From Erpobdella octoculata (taxonomy: Eukaryota; Annelida; Clitellata; Hirudinida; Erpobdellidae), in contig OZ022238.1 of NCBI GenBank assembly GCA_963978895.1, positions 19,154,917 to 19,218,916 on the forward strand: a stretch of DNA of 64,000 bases. Direction: 5' to 3'. Positions 22,441 through 36,500 of this stretch are shown here, piece by piece. The notes under the pieces were generated by a model. That model searched no databases. It was not told the DNA's origin and saw nothing but the letters and a program-made list of their open reading frames with translations. The position numbers and the translations under genes were made by a program. Numbering within the stretch: position 1 is the stretch's first letter; every line of letters starts with the position of its first letter.

Positions 22441-23243
22441 GTTTTTAATAAAAAGTTTTCAAAATCATTGCCTGATAGGTAGTACAGGGAAACATTAAAT
22501 TGTGTATAGTTTATCTTCTTTGGTATTGAAATTTTCAAATATTCTATTTTTGAATGAATATAAGTATAAGTTAAAACCTATGAATCTTACACTAAATTGG
22601 AAAAAATGTATCACCCACCTAATCTGGGACCTCCTTCTTTCACTAATCCTATATATGCCCCTCGTTCTATGGATTAGATGACCCCACAGGCATAACTTCG
22701 GTGAGCAGGGTGTCATCCACCTTCAGTTAGGGTAACATGTAACCAGCTACCGAAGGACTGTTGCAATATTCAAAAATCATGTTAAACTTGTTGGTTTTAA
22801 CTTTGTTATTAATTTCCAACACATTTATGGTATTTTGTTTCTAAGTGTTGTTCTTTCTGAACACATGTATTTCCAGAATGTTCCTGAATGTGCGACTCAG
22901 CAAATCTGAGTTTATATACATTTTCAAAAATTAAGTGATTTTTAGAAGTTTGTCTCATAGAAAGCCTTAATTAGAAATCCACATTTATATCTTCAAAATG
23001 CTGTAAAACTCATCGACAGCAATATAGAACTTCAAAAACACCCGATTGATCCTAGCACCCCCCGCTTCAAGAAAGGGCAGTAAAAAGCCAAGGGCCTCCA
23101 GATTTTTTTTGTTATTATGCCACTGGTGGGGAATGCATTCTCCTGGATCCTTAACTGTTTGCATGTAAACAACTGAAAAATAGTTTATTTTAAAAATTAA
23201 TAATATAATCATTATAATATGACTAGCTTTTGATTATTTTTAG
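22441..23243. other. Upstream of recognised TEX9 exons
   Basis: AT-rich, no exon assigned. The TEX9 start codon and first exon should lie here or further left, but no convincing candidate was found. Confidence 0.35.
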
Positions 23244-26200
23244 ACAGCTAAATAAAGAGTTAGAGGCAAAAGGTGAAACTCTTTTAAGAAATACAGAAGC
23301 TTTACTGGTCAGAGTTAAAATTACTTGTGGTTGAATGTTTTTTAAAATTAATATTCATAAACAGTGTGGAGTGGGATGACACCAAAATGAAAAAACATTA
23401 CTGTATATGATTTTATGTCACTATTAAAATTATTTTAGTTTAATTTTACCCCCCCGCCTTCCTGATCTGGTCATAAACTTTTTTTTACAAGAGAAAGTTG
23501 AATACAGTTTACCCCGCTCCCCAGACAACGATGTTTTTAAAAAAGGAAATTACTTTTCACCTGCCAGTCATCAAACTTAGTTTAGAATTTAGAGTTTACC
23601 TTTAGCCCACACACAGTTATCAACTTTTTTGGAAATTAAAAGATAAGTTGTGAGAAGGTGAGAACATGAGTTACCACACTGGTGACATCAACCCCTGTCA
23701 CTCCACTGTTCATAAATAGTGTAGTGCTATAATTAACAAGAATATTATATTCAAAACATATTTTATTGCTATAATAAACAGGAAAATCATGAAAAGTTTA
23801 TGCAGAGACCTGCCAGTTCAATGTGCAAAAAAGAAACAAGGCAAGGAAATGAATGTTACTTTAAGTTAATAATATTATGAATCAACTATTGTAAATATTT
23901 AAACTTTTAAAAGTAAATACCATTTTATATCTTCTTCTATATCTCAGTGCTACACAGCAACAAGAAAATACTAAACTCAAACAGGTAATATAAACATTTT
24001 AATTGTGTAAGTCATAGCTTTTTGAATAAATTTATAATTTGAAGTACTATATAATTTCGATAGATCAAACTTGCTAAAAAAACACTGCTTATATTGAAGT
24101 ATACTAATTCGTTTTTTTGCACATGTTGCTACAAAATAAAAAAAAACTGATTCAGATATTATCAATGTAACTTTAAAGGCTAAGCTTTGATATAACAAGA
24201 TTATACTGTATTATATACCCCATATTTAAAATAATAGATATCAAAATGTTAAAATATCATGTCTAATAATTTATAATTTAAAAACAGAAAATGAGACTGA
24301 GCAGTAGAGCAAGCGACTGTTTAACTTCCCGAGAAACATCTAATCAACCAGATACAAAGTAAGAATAATTAAAATGACTAAATATTATTTATTTATTTTT
24401 TTAAATAGAAAAATTTGAAATAATATTGAAATGAATGTTATCACTGATAGCTTAATAAATTTTAATATAAAGTTTGACAAAATTGCTCTCTCAAGAAATA
24501 TCCTTGAAGAAGTTGCACCAAAAACAAATGATGATTATGAAGATGATGATGAATTTAATGAAATTTTGCCACCTTCCACAAGACAGATGGGTTCAGGTGA
24601 TTAAAATTCTTTCTTCAAATATAATACAAATGAATAAGTAATATAATTACAGCATTATTGAATTTAAAACAAATAATTCTGCTAATATTCTAATAATTTA
24701 ATTGATAGAAGCCCAACTAAGGTTCATGAAAGCAAAGTTGAAAGCAATTCACGAGGAGTTGACCAGTGTAAGCAAAGAACTGAAGTTGAAAGTAGGAAAA
24801 AATTTCAATTTTAAATATCTAATTTTTTTGAAGAAAGATAATATAAATCACTTGTTTTTGGAAGGATGCGGATTTACGTTCCATCCAATCAAAAGTCAAG
24901 AAACAGGAAGAAGAGAAAGAAAAAATAAAAAAAGTTAATTCAACATTGGAAGCACAAATTGAAAAAATAAAAAAAGAATCCAATGGGTGGAAGGAGGAAA
25001 AAATGAATTTAGAATTGCAGCTTGTGGCTTCTAAAAAGGTTTAATTAACATTCTGATTTATGGCTTGAACAGATAAAATAAATCGCTCAACATTATCTAA
25101 TGAGTTATAAAAAAAAGGTAAAAGTCATAACATAAGGGCGCCACTTCGTGAAAACACACCTGAGCAGCGCCAAGAACAACTCATACATATTCATAAGGGA
25201 TCACATATTTTACCTGCCACCTGCACGTGTGTCAGAAATCAAGATGTTCCTAGCTCTACTATTACCCCCAGTTGCGAAACTGGTACTCATTTATCGATCA
25301 GTGAAGGATGAAAGGCTGAGATGGCCACGCTGTGACTGAGATTTGAACCTGCAACGGCAGGCTGATAGCATAACTACACAAAACTGTTGTGCTCAAACAT
25401 CAAACTCTACTTTATCATGAAACAAATGGTCATTTTTTATTAAATAATCTATGATGCTATTCAATTAACTTCAAATTGAGTAAGCAATTTTAAAGTCTTT
25501 CATTTTCAACCAGGAAATTGAAGAACTGCAGAAAAGTGAGAAGCACAAAGTAATATCAAGTGGAGGAATGGAATCTAAATTGAACAGAGCTCTCGAGGAA
25601 TGCAACAAGTTGAAAAATCAAATTGAAAAACTGAAAGTTCAAGCAAAGGTTTTGACTTTTTAGGTTTATATTTAATAATGCAACGATAAATATATGTAGG
25701 TGAGCTGAACTGTTTTGCTGATAATTAATTTTTGTGGGTCGTTTTATGATCTTTGATAGGCCATGCATTAGTTTTTAATACACAACATTGGTTGCGCCAT
25801 TGAACTTTACCGCACCCTAGGCAGAACCTTTATTTAGGAAAGCAGGTGGGGACAGTTCACAGTTGCCCCTCCGCAAAGATTTTTGGATGTTTAAACTAAA
25901 TTTTGGGAAAAGTCCCTAATTCATTACAATCGATGGAGGGCACGCAACTTTCTTGATTTTAGGTCTTAAAATTAATCGTTAATTTACTAATAATTTTATA
26001 ACTAATAAAATAATTTTCAAAAATTAATAACACGCTTTTACAAAATGCTCTAAAAAGTACAAAATATACTTATATAATCTCCCAGCCTCACTCACTGGCT
26101 TAGTCTGGAATGCTGACACCTGGTTTAACAAAGTCAACGTTCACTAAGCCCATCCTTATGCAATCATAACCCCCCACCCCTTGGATCGCCACTGCACCAA

Positions 26201-27260
26201 ATTTCAACTCGATTGTGAGGATTGAAAAAATAAGCTATTTTTGAATCAATTTGGAATAAACAATTTTTGTATTAAATTCAAAAATTAAATATTGCTTTCT
26301 TTAAATAGACTAATAATTGATGGTTCATTTCTCTATATGAAATTTTTTATTTTTAAAAAATTTAAAGGTTTAATTGATTTTATTCTATAATTCACTAAAA
26401 GTTTGTCCAATCAATCTGAAAATTTAATATAATGTAAAGTCCACAGCGACAAATAAATCTACCAAATTTCAACTCGATTGAATAAGGGGAAGTTAGTTTT
26501 TTTAAGTGGTAAAGGGTCCCAACATATGGCTCAAACAAGCAAGCAAACACAATGAAGTTAATATAAAGAATTTAAGAAGACAGGAGGTTTACAAACATGA
26601 AAGCATTCATATGATCAATACGATTTTTAATTTTGTTAAATTATCTTTTATTATATTTGCAGGATGACAGCCAATCAGATAGAAAGTTGGTTGAGCAACT
26701 GACAGCTAGCAACAAGCAGCTGGAAAAGCAGAATTCTGATCTGCTGGATGCTTACAAGAAACAACTAAAACTCATTGATGTTTATAAAAGGCAGCTGGTG
26801 AGCAGAATCATTTCATTAATTGAAAGGGGGCACTGGTGGTATTTCGGTAAAGAGTTCGCCTGTTACCTTAAGGGACAGCGGTTCTAATCTAACCAGCGTT
26901 CCTAGGGGATGTGGGGAGGCAAGCACCATAAACAACTGCCTCTAATTATTTTAGTGGTTCTCACACAGGTGTCACTCTTCTGAACCACTCTTAATAATGT
27001 TAATTTAATTTATATACAATTGTGTTAATTAATATTGTTCTTTATATTAATACTGTATATAGTTTACTTATCATAAACACAAAAAATGTGCCAACTAAAT
27101 ATTAAACTCATAATTTTTTTAAATAAGATCAATTTCAATTTATTTAATTTGTAATGACATGTCAATGAAAACTTCGGTTCAGGTTCATATGGAGGCATCG
27201 AAAATGCTTTCTTTCACAGAAGAAGAATTTATGAAAATACTTGACTGGAATAAAGAGTGA
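23244..27260 (+). CDS. TEX9: TEX9-like coiled-coil protein, 10 exons recognised, 5' end missing
   Basis: TEX9 is a testis-expressed coiled-coil protein with a reported centriolar-satellite/ciliary association; the precise role is little known. Exons: 23244-23307, 23782-23822, 23948-23984, 24288-24358, 24451-24596, 24709-24791, 24865-25038, 25514-25648, 26663-26797, 27183-27260. These join in phase to about 320 residues ending in TGA. Family matches: LNKELEAKGETLL, RPASS, EAQLRFMKAKLKAIHEEL, ESKLNRALEECNKLKNQIEK, KKQLKLIDVYKRQL and the C-terminus MEASKMLSFTEEEFMKILDW, which is nearly the human ending. The exon at 24865 is a highly charged Lys/Glu coiled coil. The acceptor at 24450 (CACTGATAG) and the donor after 23822 are weak and were chosen by phase. 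The start codon is not located. Its stop lies 327 bp from the SRBD1 stop on the other strand. Confidence 0.9.
25140..25400 (-). mobile_element. tRNA-derived SINE in TEX9 intron
   Basis: The minus strand contains GCCGTTGCAGGTTCAAATCT, a good B box, preceded by a tRNA-like 5' part (GTGTAGTTATGCTATCAGCC). A body rich in CTCAGCCTTTCATCCTTCAC follows. The class is inferred from the promoter-like boxes. Confidence 0.6.
26825..27000 (+). mobile_element. tRNA-derived SINE directly after a TEX9 exon
   Basis: GGGGCACTGGTGGTATTTCG, GTAAAGAGTTCGCCTGTTAC, then GGACAGCGGTTCTAATCTAA form an A-box/B-box-bearing tRNA-like head. It is followed by GGGGATGTGGGGAGGCAAGC and CACTCTTCTGAACCACTC. It starts about 28 bases after the donor at 26798. 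Confidence 0.65.
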
Positions 27261-27587
27261 CCAATATAATACTATTCACCACCAAACCAAACTCATCATC
27301 ATCCTCTTCTTCTTCATTATGACAACTTATATCGTCATCTACCAATATAACTGTATTAAAATTGTTATAATATGCTGAACATTCAAAGAAACTGTTAGAA
27401 TTATAATATTTTATTTTGAGAACTTTAAGGCCAGGACAGATAATTGAAATCAAAAATTTTTTCTTTTGAAATATTCTTTCATGTAATTTAGAAATAAAAG
27501 CAAATGTACAAAAGACTAGAACTTTGAATGCATCTAAAACTTATGTTTAATAGATGTTTAATTGTAGAACAAGATTCTTTAACTCTC
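27261..27587. other. Shared 3' region of TEX9 and SRBD1
   Basis: The two genes converge here. AATAAAG at 27250 overlaps the TEX9 stop region, and other A-rich signals on both strands (for example TTATTT-like tracts) could serve cleavage for either gene. No further coding sequence is seen. Confidence 0.5.
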
Positions 27588-30500
27588 TTAAACAACCAAT
27601 GCAAGATTGATCCTCTTTTTTTCAGCATCCACATTTGTGATGCGCACTTTAACACGTTCACCAACCAAAACTTTAACATTAGTAGGTATCCCGGACGAAT
27701 GCATTAATGCGTCCATACCGACCCCGATGTCAACAAACGCTCCAAAATCTGTAATGTTTGTCACTTGACCAGTCAGTTGCTGATTGTAATGCAGGCTGTT
27801 GATCGAGCATATTCCTCGTTTGAAGAATGGCTCACTGAAATCTGAAAATATTTGGAGATGTTACACGATGATTGAAGTAAACAGATATGCTGATTGCTGA
27901 AACGTTTGAGTTTGAAATATTTTGGTAATAAACAGAATTATAAACTAACACACGTGTTGTTATTATAAATGATAAATAAAAACTTGATATTATAAATTTT
28001 AAACAAACATAAACATATATTATAGATACTATACATCTTTAAACAAACACTAGATACTATACATTTTTAAACAAAGTAAAGCAAACCATCTCTAATGTCT
28101 GAATCTAAGTTCTGTGTAAGACTTTCAATAGTTTGCAACAAAGTTTCTTTGTTGGTGATCAATTTCGAAGAAAGATTTTCAACATCTAAAAAGCAAATCG
28201 TTTTATGTTTATTTTTTTGAAAAAATTCATATAAAATAAATGTTAAATTTAAACATTAAATGTTAAAAATCTTTCCACCTGAATTGACAATAAAAGCCCG
28301 AAGTTGGTCCACAAACTCAGTTCTTCCAATATTGACTTCCGACAGGCCAGCCATCTTCAGCAATCTATTGCAGTAAAATAATTTCAAATTTCACAACAAA
28401 AAGAGTACAAATAACTTGAGAGAAATAAATCATATTACCATAGGTACTTAAATACAACACCGACCGAATGTTTAAGAAATTATGAAAATGTCAAAAGCCT
28501 ATAATATTTTCATTATTTCTCATTTTATTGCTTTGAATTACCAAACCAAAGCTATAATTGTTTCAGTACACCATAATATTTTAACCAAGAACCAGGCATT
28601 GTATTGCAAAAAATGAACTTCATATATAGTTGTGTTATGTAACATTTATTATCTAAATTATTATTAACAAAATTCAAATCAGAGTAGATTTTTATGGTTA
28701 AGTGTTTCATTTTTTAATTATCAAGTGTTGAAATGACATCATTTGACACAGTCTCATTTATGCTTCATCATTTAAGAATGAATCCCTTTTAATGAGGTCT
28801 TAGTTTAAAAAAAAACAACATAAAGTGGCATTGATATGCTTAAATATATGCCAAAAAATCTTGGTTTATCTCCTAGTATCTACAACACAATTCAAATTTC
28901 ACAAGAATTACCCTCTGGCAACATCGTAAGACTCCGGATGAACAGACGTCCTATCAAAATAATTTATAATACTAGATGGTTCCTCTGATTTTTTCAATCT
29001 CTTTGGCTTTGGTTCCATTGATGATGACGTTGTTCTTTTATCTTTTATCCTGTTATTAATTTTTATTATTTTTTAAATGATAACATCAAATAATCTAATA
29101 TCAATAAAAAAACATAAAACAAACTCTTGTGGACACGAATTGATCCTGAGAAACCCAGCACATTGCAAAAACCTTTTCTTCCCGAGACCAGGTACGTCGA
29201 GAAGTTGCTGCCTGTTCTTGAAGCCTCCCAAATTTTTCCTCTTTGACACAATCTTCTTAGCCAGAGATGGCCCAACACCTGCCACATGTCTGAAGAATTG
29301 TTAAAAAATAAAGAACTTTCAATATTTTATATAATTTTCAACAATCTAAGAGATAAAGTTATAGAAAGTTTAATAAAATGAATACTATCATACTTCAAAA
29401 GAACCTCACTACAGACGTTCACATCGACTCCTACAAAACTGACGCATTCTTCGACAACTTCGTCTAATGCCGACTTCAACTTGGAATTGGATATGTCATG
29501 CTGCAATGACGAAGGTGAATCAGCTTTTATTACCTCCATGAAAATATGTAACATACTTGTATCAAAACGTAAAATAAATCACCTGGTACATTCCAACTCC
29601 AAGACTTTTTGGATCAATTTTTATGAGCTCCACCAAAGGATCTTGAAGTCTTCGGGCAATCGATACTAAAATGGTGTGGTAGGGAATCATTTTAAAATAA
29701 TTATTACTATTTAATCAAAAATTAATTTTAAAATTCCACAGAAATATTGAACACAAAAGATTTAATAGCCAAGTGATGAGCTATAAAAACTAGCTACAAC
29801 CAGCATTATTATAATTATCAGCTTACCTGCTCCTCTATAGATGAGATCAATATCGGGTAGTTCCTCCTTGGCAAGTTCGGACACACTGTACACGGAAGCA
29901 CCTGCTTCTTGAACGATACTGGAAAGAAAAGTAAGTTATTTACTGAATGGAAAATTCTAATTAAAGCAGTTATAAAGCTGCTCACAATGTGTAAGATTTT
30001 ATTTACACGAAACAAAGATAACGTGGTTAACATAAACATAAATGCTGCTTAAATTTGAATTCCTAACCTGAATGAAACATTGAGAGGAGAAAATATTCCC
30101 CGTTCTATGCTGGAAGAAAAAAATTCTTCAGTTTGCCTGCATCCAACTCCGTTGCCGATGGCGATGACCTCACAACTTTTAAAGCAAATCATCAAATTAA
30201 TTATCCATATATATATTAAGCTAAGGTGCAGGCATATAAATAGAATACAGTTGTTAGATGGCAGCCTTATAACTTTCTTGATAATAACCAACATAAAACA
30301 TACAACATTTGTTTCGAGTATAAATGGTTGATTAAATTACTTTGCCACTAAATTATAAAATGTTAATATTTTTGATTCTGTACGTTATTTAGACAAACAA
30401 AATTATTCATTACTAAGATAAATTAACACTGTTTTTAACAAGAATAAAAGAAAGAGAGAGTACTAAGATACGTCGCTCATACCATGCAATTAATTCCACC

Positions 30501-33500
30501 CACACCAGATTTTTTAACTAAATTTAATAGTCTAATAACTGCTTAATTATGTTTACTGTGAAGCGTGCACACATTACATGCAACATGCCAGCTGAAACAT
30601 GCCTGTCGCACCGAATCGTGAACTTGTACAATCACTCAGAAAAGCTTGACTTCTGTGCAAGGACTTTATACGTTATCACCACTACTGAGGGAGAAGATCT
30701 GACAGCCATCACCCACATCGTACATCACCACCTCACTGCACCTCTCATCATCTCAAAGATTCAATTCAATTTTCAATTCAGTTTGACAATCTTTAGTGTG
30801 GCGTGAGTCAGCAGACTTCTAGGCCACAATGAGATTTCTCTACCTCAATCCTTGCACTTGGTTTACAATAAAGTGGATAAAATCTTGTACTTGTTGCACT
30901 ATCAAAGTATCAACGTTATCTTCCTGACCAAAACTTGGCATGACACCGATTCTGTCGCGCAGTCGCCTCAAAGCTGCCGCTTTCACAGTTGTTGACCGGT
31001 TGCAGCCTAGGGATCCGAGCGCTGCTGTGTCGGCATCACTCCATGTTAACCATGGAGGAGTAGCTATTGTCACTGCTACAGGTGCTAGACTTCAGCCCCA
31101 TGCTGTTGACATCACAACTAGTACAGCAAATCTTCAATCCACTCATGGGCACCTGACAGCACTGGTGGTCTACAGGACTGGCCCCCTTACATCGATGTTC
31201 TTCAGCAAGCTCGACAATCTTTTGACTCGCCTTTCTGTTTTGAAGGACGTCCTCATCATCGGAGACTCCAACATTAGACTGGATCAAACGAACGAACACC
31301 ACACAAGAGCTTTCAAAAATCTGTATTATCACACGAATATGCACTTCGGATACATCAACCAACTCATGAACTCGGCGGTATTCTCGATGTCATTGCTTCG
31401 CTCAGGTTGCTCATGAATGTCATACCAGCTGACTTTTTAGATCACTGGCTTCTTTACTGGATGTCGGTTTTCTTCCGCAAATCAATTGCAAATCAATAGT
31501 TTCTAGAAATTGGTCACGACTGGATTTGAACAAATTCGTCAAGTTAATTTAGTCACAGAAATTGCTGTACACATCTTCACTGATTAACAACGCAATATGC
31601 AGCGCAGTCAACCAACTGATCCCATTAAAAACAGCTCGTATACGTTTGCATCAGTCCGATCCGTGGTACGAATGCTGCGTCATGAAGCGGCATTTGAAAA
31701 AACTGAAGAAAGAGCTCTTAAAACTCAATCGGCTATTGATCTGGACCACTGGCGAACCCAACAGAAACCATACAGACATCTGTTGCGGGTCAAGCACAAC
31801 TCATAGTGGAAAAAATGTTTTTCAAGAATTGCAAGTCATCCTGTCAAATGTGGCATTCTTTGAACCACATTATGAGCAAAAGAAAGGCTCTTTCAGCCCA
31901 TGTGATCAGCGTGAACAGTTTTCTAAAACATATCATCTACAAAATAGACAGGATTTGCTCTGCAACGTCTAAAGCTCCAGCTTCGTTGTTTCAGGTATTC
32001 CCTGCGTCGGCGCACTTCGACGAGTTTCTGTCCACAACGGACGAAGAAGTTAAGCAGCTGAAACTCGCCCTCCTGAACAAACAATGTTTGCTCAACCCTT
32101 TACTAAGCTGGTTACTAAAGAAAATAATTGCACCTCTTCTAGAAAGCTTTTCAACAAATCTCTTTGTTCCAGTACAGTCCCACTCATCTTCAAATTATCT
32201 TATGTCACTCCATTAATTAAGAAATCTACTCTGAACCCTACCAATGTCAATTCTTATTGGCCCATTTCAAATCTTTCACCGTCAACCACAACATACTACT
32301 GAGACGTCTTGAAGCATCATTCGGTGTAGGTAGAGCTGTTCTGCCATGGTTCCAGGTTTACGGCCGCTGCCGACTGGGGCATGCCGACTTTCTCACTAAT
32401 AAAATCTCGGAGTGTGTGGAGGCCGTGGATCGCTGGATGTTCGATAGCTGCCTCTTGTTAAACCCCAATAAAACTGAAGTGATGTGGTGTTTGTCCTCCC
32501 GACATTCCTCCACGCTCCCTTCCGAGCCAGTTCGAATCTGCTCTGACCTGATCCCACCGATGCGATGTGTTCGTAATTTAGAGGTCTGTCTGGATTCAGA
32601 TTGCTCTTTGGTCACTCACATCAACAACACTGCTCGTTCCGGCTACGTTTCTCTCAGATGACATATTTCGGAAATATGATCACATCCCCCACTTCTTCAA
32701 GATCTTCACAGGCTTCGAATTCAGCAACAGATAAGTCCCTACTAAGGTCAAGCTCCTCCATATCTGTCTTTTACCCATGTCACAGACGTACCAAGACTGC
32801 GGAGGCTCAGATCAACATCCAGGGGTTTTCTCCTGACACAGCCGACCCATTGTACAACTCTCGACAGAAGATCACCACCACTTAATTTAGTTCAACCAGC
32901 TTCCACACAGTGTTTAAGACTTTTCTATTCATGAAATCCTTCCCTTCTTTTTAACAGTGGTCTTGAAGTCCGGTTGAACAAAACTATACGTAAATCATAC
33001 TCGGTTTTAATTATCATTATCATTACATTATATCATCTTTACCACAAAACTTACCAATGTTTCAATAAAAGTTTTCCTATTTTATACGCTTCCTCCTGGT
33101 TGAAACGATCAGAAAGATAGAAAACACCAACTTCCAGAACTTCTCCTGTTTAAAATACTGAATTTTATTTCTATGGTTTTCACCATACCATGAATTTTGC
33201 TGTTAAACTACCTGATGGGTTAATAAGTGCATATTTGCACCCATTTTTGAACCCTGGATCAACCCCCAGTACGTGCTTGTTCCTAACTGGCTTCATCATT
33301 AAAAGCTGTTTCAGGTTTGAAGCAAATGATCTGATCGAAGCTTTTTCTGAAGAATTTTTCAGCTCGTTTCTAAAAACAGAAATAAATTCAATAATATCTG
33401 AAAAATAAGACAACAAACTTAAAAACAGTTGATATTTACATTTCTTTCCACCACAATACAAATACATGACGACAATCAGCAAACCTGAACAATGAAGTAA

Positions 33501-36500
33501 TCCTCGTGGAATAAATCTTTTCAAACGACAGATCAATCCCTTCCTTAAGAACTTCCATGCATGGAGGTGATCCATGCTTAAAGGTGTTTGAGTATTTATT
33601 TTGACAGTATCGGATGAACTCTAATCGAACGGCTTCTCCGAGTTCGATCGTTGATTTGAGAAAGTTCAAATTTTCACCACGCTTTATTGCCAAATACTGA
33701 AAATTTAAATGTTGATAGATTCACTTTATATCTAAACAATTGATAGTTATTGAAGCCTTGTACATGCCTTATGCGGTTTAATCAATTTTACTGAAGATTT
33801 GAAACTGAAATATTCTTGAAACTTGTTCACATCTCTGCTGTTTTCAGTTTTTTTCAAATTTATTTTTCTTGATACAATGAAAACATGGTCTGTTCTGCGA
33901 CAACTGCAAGTTTAAACAAAAAATACGATGAAATTGAATATATGAAAACTCGTTATACAAGTTTATGTGATTGATTGAGCAGATAATCAAAAAATAACAA
34001 AAAAAATTTCAAAACTAACAAATTAACCATGTGATCAGACACGTCTTTCTCTTTTCCAATTGTATCGGCCATTGCATATACAAGGTTTTCATGTATATCT
34101 TTTAAACTTGAGAGACCTGGTAATCAATCTCACAAAAATGAATAATTAAAAGGTGAAAATGAATCCCTAAAATATGAAAATTAATAATTAAAACATAAAA
34201 ATGAATAATTAAAATATGAAAATAAATAATTAAAACATAAAAATGAATAATTAAAACATGAAAATGAATAATTAAAACATAAAAATGAATAATTAAAACA
34301 TAAAAATTAATAATTAAAACATGAAAATAAATAATTAAAACATGAAAATTAATAATTAAAACATAAAAATTAATAATAAAAATATGAAAATAAATAATTA
34401 AAACATGAAAATGAATAATTAAAACATATAAATTAATAATTAATATATAAAAATTAATAATTAAAAAATTAATAATTGCAACATAACTAGTTAAAGTTAA
34501 TTTAAAAAATTAAAAACATGCTTTCAAGATAGCTAAAAAATTTCATAGCGGCATCGTATTATTTCGGTGAATAATAAACAAAAGATGTTTACAGTTACTA
34601 TGACGATGAATGTTTTTGTCATCAATATCATATGCTTCTTTAATTTATTTTTTAATAATTTTTGCTTTTAAAATTTTAATTTTGTTTAATTAAACTACTA
34701 ATTTTTTGAAGTGGGTGAATTTTATAATGATCTGCCAAGCTTCAAAACATCTGCAGACATCCCATGGACATCCGGACAAGTGATAGTCAATAAAAGCATA
34801 TAAAAATGAATAATAACAACATGAAAAATTAACAATTAATACATATAAATGAATAATTAAAACATAAAAAATTAATAATTAAAACAAAAAATTATTAATT
34901 AAAAAATAAAAAATGATTAATTAAAACATAAAAACGAATAGCAAAAAAACAAATAGTAATTAAAACATGAAAATAAATAAACAATTAGGAACAATTTTAA
35001 GTTTAATCAAAAATCAAATTTAGATCGACGAACATTAAACAACATTTTCTAACCTTCTTGATTTCTCTTAAGCGAATTCAGAGCCAGATGACCAGATGCT
35101 AGCATTTCTGCAACAATCTGGTCAAGTCCAAGTTGCAGAGCCATTTGAAATTTTGTAACTCTTGAACTCTTCTTAAAAGGAGCTGTCTAAGATACAACAA
35201 AATTAGTGGACTTACTGATACAAATACAACTTTCTGAAACAACTAAAACTATTACAAATATATATTAAACTGTAAAATTTATATTAAATTTTACCAGATC
35301 TTCAATAATCGACTCATCTAAGGCATTGAGAATTGAAGTTTCAAGTTTCTTGTCCAACTTCCCAGCTTTTTCAACCATCTTTACAGCTTTTAAAGCTTTT
35401 GCCTCTACTTTTCTAAAAATGAGAATAACTACAATCATTTACAGCTGTGTAATTTCTACTAATAATTTATAATATAACTGAATTTAAATCAATGAATGAG
35501 ATATGGTGTTAATATAGGCAGGCACATGTCTTAAATGCACAGGCCAATAGGCCTATGCGTAGACCTCACCTAAAAGCTGTACTATGATGCAGGGGTACCC
35601 CATGAAAAAGAGGTGGTTCAAGAAATTTTATAGCTCGCTTGTTTATTATCCAAAATAAGTAAATTGTACATCAAATGAATTTTAAAAGATGCTTACGTAA
35701 TATGGTTGTAATAACAAAATTTCAAATAAGTTCATTTTATTTTATTTCTGATTAAAAGTAAGTCGTTTTGAACTTTTCCTTATATCTCTGGAGTTTGAAA
35801 TCTAGCAAACTTTCTTTTTTTTTAAATAAGTTTAGCTTTTCTTCTAAAAGAATATGTAATCAACATTGCTGTAGGTGCTCTCCCAATCTACGAAATCCGC
35901 ATTTGAAATCAGACAGTGTTGACGAAAAATGCATCATCAGAGTGCTCAAGTTCCGTGTAGATGGGGAACACGAGTGCATGTGCAAAAAATTGAATAACTT
36001 TATAAGTAAACATGTTACAATATTAATTATTTTAAGTTTAAAAACTAGAGACACTAATCTATAATGTGTATACATTTTATTTTAATAAGATTAAGTTAAG
36101 TATACTATTTTTATATGTGAACTAAGATGATACCAAACTACTCGATGTTGTAAAAACATTAAAACTTTGACTAAATATAACTTTTGAATTTCAAATTCGG
36201 GAAACTTTGTAGCTTCTTTAAAAATAAGTTATGCTTTTCTTCTAAAAGAATATGCAAGCTGCATGGCCGTAGGTGCTCGCCCAACTTATGAAATCCGCGT
36301 TTGAAATAAGACGGTATTGACAAAAAATTCTGCATCTGTGCGCTTGAGTTCCGTGTAGATGTGGAAAGTGTAACCTCGCTGGCCTCGCTTTTTTAGCATT
36401 AAGGCTCAAGATCTGCTGCAACTACTTTCGATGTTCAAAATGCTATATCTTCATTAATTTAGGTTACATAATACAAATTTTTGCAAATTTGTCCTTCTGT

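Noticed and set aside
34136..34985. CRISPR-like array
   Set aside because: The 21-bp units are directly abutting AT-rich repeats without unique spacers, in an animal intron.
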